Notes under the pieces: generated by a model
Databases searched by the model: none
Told to the model about the DNA's origin: nothing
Seen by the model: the letters and a program-made list of their open reading frames with translations, nothing else
Part shown: positions 60,484 through 64,000 of the stretch, piece by piece
Numbering within the stretch: position 1 is the first letter of the stretch
Layout of the letters: every line of letters begins with the position of its first letter
Assembly: GCA_039720395.1 (NCBI GenBank)
Contig: CM077826.1
Location: 24,198,430-24,262,429 of the forward strand
DNA from: Liquidambar formosana
Lineage: Eukaryota; Streptophyta; Magnoliopsida; Saxifragales; Altingiaceae
Direction: 5' to 3'
DNA: 64,000 nt
Program-made: the position numbers and the translations under genes

Positions 60484-62140
60484 TGTTGGGAATCGAACAA
60501 GAGGGAAAAATACAAGTGCGGAATATAAAAATTTTTCCTACGATTCCCAATCCCATGAATCTAACTATGCATAACACAAAATCAAACCCTAACTACAAAG
60601 AGGGTTAGAACACTTACAGAATTTTTGTCTTCTCCTTTTTGCTCCAAGCTTTGATTCCGGACAGCGGTGAATGAGCAGCCCAAGTGTGCTGCCTCCAACG
60701 GTATCCACACCTAGCTAGAGCTTCAAGTCCTTTCTTTCTTCTTCCTTGTTGTTGCTAGAGGTGGAGAAGAGAGAGAGAGAGAAGAGAGCCTCCAAGGGCT
60801 GGACGGCTAGGGTTTATTGTGCAAGCCTATTATGCCATGTCACACATAAGTGTGACTTATATAGGCAGCCCACTAAAGGGGGCTGGCCATGGGGAAGAAA
60901 CCCTAATAGGGTTATGTGTAATTACACTTAATTGCACATTAACCCCTATTATTTGTATCAAATACAAATAGGCCTATAAAGAACTATTCTTTATTCACTA
61001 AAACCCTTTCTCTCATAGACTTTAAAGCCCTTCTTGCATGATCAGTGTGTGACCCATTGGGTTCACATCATTAAGTAGTAGGAATAGCACGAGGTGTGCA
61101 CAATGGAACTCTTTCCATTTAGGGTCTAATTGGAACTCCTTCCAATTCCTTAATTGATTATAACTCACTTATATCAATTAGGGCTTCTACTAACCATGAG
61201 TAACACCTAGCATATGGCTCATGGTGTGGTCCTTAATGAGGTGAATAGTCATTTACAAAGAACCCTTCTGTTATAGTTTATAGGTTACAATTGCATCCTT
61301 CCTTCAACACAATGTCTCCAATTGAACTAATAGGACATGGAAGTCTGTCAAGTCCCTAGTTCAATTACTTTATACTCATTCATAGATATCAACTCATAGA
61401 TGAACTCATGAAACTCTTTTCATATTCATCCTACCATGGCCATGGATTTAATGAGTTATATTATGAATGCTATATGAGACATTCTCTCTCTTTTTCCTGA
61501 GAGTGATGGATCCCTTGTTGATCACTCACATGCCTTCATACACATAGCAGTAGGGCCAATGAACACCTTTGCAGACCCCTGAATAGGATCTGCACTTAGT
61601 GTTATCAAACTTCTAAAGCTACATGCATAAGGCAACTATGGTGTCTCAGGTCTAAGGATTACTTGTACCACTATAACAATGAGAAACTGATTGACAGGCA
61701 GGATAAAACTCCATTCAGTTTATCTCATATCTTTGGTCACATTCAGTGTACCTATTCTTATAATAGGCACCCACTTGTTGGTTGTAGTGTCTCCACACAA
61801 ATAGCTTGAGACTAGCTATCCTCCTATAGAGTCAACCTAACAAGTGCTAGTCCTATGGTTCATTACTGTCCATCATAGTGAACCTTCAACTAGGAATGCT
61901 TAAGGAGTTTAGTACAGAGATATATCTATAGTCTCAAAATTACAACTCTTTGTAATTCCATATTCTCAATTCTAACTCCATGGACATATTATGTAAATAT
62001 AAATGATGCATATAAACATAATAGAATAAGCCCTTTTATTAAATCAATAATAAATGTGACATACATAAATGAAATCAAATGATTGTTCCTAATCCCTAAA
62101 CAATCATCTCTATGATTGGCTCTAGGGCATAATCCTAACA
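60484..62140 (-). mobile_element. 5' LTR of copia-2
   Basis: Partner of 52452-54108. It supplies the promoter for minus-strand transcription of copia-2. Confidence 0.94.
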
Positions 62141-62570
62141 CATTCCACAAGCATGGTGACTTTAAACTAGGCGGGTCCTTGTGTCCTAGACAGTCCACTA
62201 TATACACTAAAAAGGGTAGGATAGTGTCCCCTACTTGCTTGAATCAACCATATACCTATCACGTATGGCATGAGGGATGCCGCGTGAGTCAAGTGGTACG
62301 TGTTGATCCATTTAATATACCCAAGGGTAAAACCCAAGGATACGTGGCAAGAGGAGTTGATAGCTTCGCAAACATGACACCCGAGAACGAGGGGAACCGG
62401 AATCAAGGCTAGGCCAATCAGAAAAGGCAAGAATACATCGACCTATCATTCAAATGCAATTGCACACACAATGCAATAAAGTAAACACACATTCAAGCGT
62501 ATGCAAGTGATTGATTTTAATTTAAGCAATTAAATTAGCCCATACAAATTGCTTGAGTCTAGTCCACTAA
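62141..62570 (-). other. Leader of element A beside the PBS
   Basis: Untranslated leader, split from 52058-52451 by copia-2. Short plus-strand frames here are overlaps with the leader, not genes. Confidence 0.55.
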
Positions 62571-62588
62571 TCCCCAGTGGAGTCGCCA
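62571..62588 (-). other. Primer-binding site of element A
   Basis: The minus strand reads TGGCGACTCCACTGGGGA, three bases from the LTR. It is almost the same as the PBS of element D. Confidence 0.88.
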
Positions 62589-62591
62589 GAC

Positions 62592-64000
62592 TGTGAACCA
62601 CGGGTTTCGATCCAGGGGGAAGGAGAACCCTTCTTTTAAAAAAGACTTGTAGAGATTTAAATTAATAAAAATCTGGTTTTTAAAAGGTTCACAAAAACAT
62701 AACAAATAAGGAGTCGCCACCTCATTTTTGGGAAAAGAGGAAAACCATAAAACAGTTTTTAAAGAAAACCTTTGAAAACAAACCACATGACTCCGATCAA
62801 GGAAAAGCAGGTCTATCAAAACAAGAGAGGATTCGGAGACTAAGTTACGATGTGGGAAGGTTCTAGGAAACATCCTATAGGCACCCACATCACCCCAAAA
62901 ATGGGTCTCTGAATTTATATGGGCTATTTCAATCACTTCCTAATTAGTCACCATGTATATGCAAAGAATCATCCATAAGTAATCCACATTCATCCATGAA
63001 CATCCATAAAGCATATAAACATCCATAAAGCATGCAAACATCCATGAACAAGTATGAGAGATATGGAAAGCAAGTAAGAGATAGAGAGAATGAACAAACA
63101 AATCCATCCTATCCACTAGCAAATATGTGATGGATAAATGAGCAAACAAACAAATCCATCCTATCCACTAACAAATATGTGATGGATAAATGTATAAGCA
63201 TGAGTCCATCCTATCCACTAACATATATGTGATGGACAAATGGGTAGAAAGAAAGAAGAAGAGAGAAAAAGAAAACCTAGGATACTTAGTATCCTAGGGC
63301 GGACTTGAACATCAAATGAGCGCCTACGTACCTTACATACAAAGATGCAAGGATCAAAGTCCACGTAGTTCGATTGAGAAGGGATTACTCCCTTTACAAT
63401 GAACTATAAACCCTAAGTTTCCATTAAAAGAAAAGAAGAGTTTTAAAAAGAAGAAGAGTTTCCAAAAAAGGAATTTGAGAAAAGATAGAATTTAAAAAGA
63501 GATAGAACTCTTATCCAAAAAGAAGTTTTAGAAAAGTAGAATTCTAAAGGAGATAGAACTCTAGACAAAGTAGAATTTTAATGAAAGTAGAGTTCTAAAA
63601 GAGATAGAACTCTTATTCAAAAAGGATTTTAAGAAAAGTAGAATTCTAAAAGAGATAGAACTCTAATTAAAAAAGGAGTTTGAGAAAAAGTAGAATTCTA
63701 AAAGAGATAGACCTCTAATTAAAAAAGAATTTGAGAAAAGTTGGAAACTTAGGACTTCTAATCCAAAGTAAAGACAATAACCCAAGGAGGGAGAAGAGAA
63801 CAACCCAAAACAAACTTACCATGAACCACTTACCATATGCAAATTATCTCGAAACATCGAGAAAACACCAATTAATCACCCTATGTATTCTATAGGGCAA
63901 TTATTAAGCTCAAACCAACCATATTCATGCTCAAATCACCATTAAAAGACCTAATTCAAATCTGGACAAAATGCTAAACATGCAGATAATGACCAAATAC
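62592..64000 (-). mobile_element. 5' LTR of element A, cut by the window edge
   Basis: It begins TGTGAACCACGGG next to the PBS and from 63471 matches the 3' LTR (33417 onward). The promoter part with TATA box and palindrome lies beyond the window. Tandem repeats stand at 63098-63242 and 63471-63745. Confidence 0.9.
63098..63242. repeat. Tandem repeat in LTR A, about 50-58 bp, three units
   Basis: TCCATCCTATCCACTA is repeated three times, each followed by ATATGTGATGGA. A smaller repeat of CATCCATAAAGCAT stands just before it (about 63000-63040). Confidence 0.8.

Larger units (their letters stand above)
52452..62140 (-). mobile_element. Complete but coding-dead Ty1/copia element, 9.7 kb (copia-2)
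   Basis: LTRs 52452-54108 and 60484-62140 are both 1657 bases and nearly identical. The target duplication CATTC is perfect (52447-52451 and 62141-62145). PPT and tRNA-Met PBS are intact. Leader and LTRs are close to those of copia-1, but the gag-pol part (54109-57010) has no open frame of note. It sits in the leader of element A. It looks like a non-autonomous family member that moved recently with help. Confidence 0.94.

Noticed and set aside
62116..62412. 98-codon plus-strand frame and its overlap on the minus strand
   Set aside because: It starts in the copia-2 LTR and runs into the leader of element A, so it did not exist before insertion.

Overview
This window looks like gene-poor chromatin of a flowering plant, probably a eudicot. 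It is AT-rich, carries Arabidopsis-type telomere-like repeats (CCCTAAA), and is almost entirely nested LTR retrotransposons. No ordinary cellular gene, rRNA or tRNA was found. The species cannot be fixed from sequence alone.

Layout. (1) 1-1973 is the start of a minus-strand LTR (family A) sitting in the integrase of an older minus-strand Ty3/gypsy Tat-type element B (1974-9476; gag, protease, RT, two RNase H domains, partial integrase, PBS, LTR). (2) A minus-strand solo LTR, 9477-11446 (TSD TCAAT), splits LTR B. (3) 11610-14802 is AT-rich with microsatellites. (4) 14803-25833 is a degenerate En/Spm (CACTA, Transposase_24-like) gene whose intron holds a complete young Ty1/copia element (14904-24915, TSD GACAT). 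(5) 26165-33416 is a plus-strand Tat-type element D (5' LTR, PBS, gag, start of protease), with a solo LTR at 27078-29781 (TSD CGCAT) nested in its LTR. (6) At 33416/33417 element D stops and element A, a large minus-strand Tat/Ogre-type retrotransposon, begins and runs past the right edge. It has a truncated 3' LTR (33417-35793), two tandem arrays, a two-gene module on the opposite strand (37902-44371), gag-pol (44730-52057), PBS (62571-62588) and part of the 5' LTR (62592-64000). A solo copia LTR (42099-43764) breaks the second antisense gene, and a complete but coding-dead copia element (52452-62140, TSD CATTC) lies between gag and PBS.

The most unusual content is the antisense module of element A. 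It consists of a seven-exon plant-mobile-domain (PMD) gene and a second PMD/DUF7745-like gene, each with its own TATA box. A GC-rich palindrome lies upstream of each. The same palindrome sits 197-198 bp from the TATA box in the LTRs of the family, and a related LTR family keeps the position and outer stem but has a different core. The second notable point is a pair of related copia elements: one nearly intact, the other with a pol decayed beyond recognition as ORFs but LTRs that are nearly identical, as expected for a non-autonomous element moved in trans.
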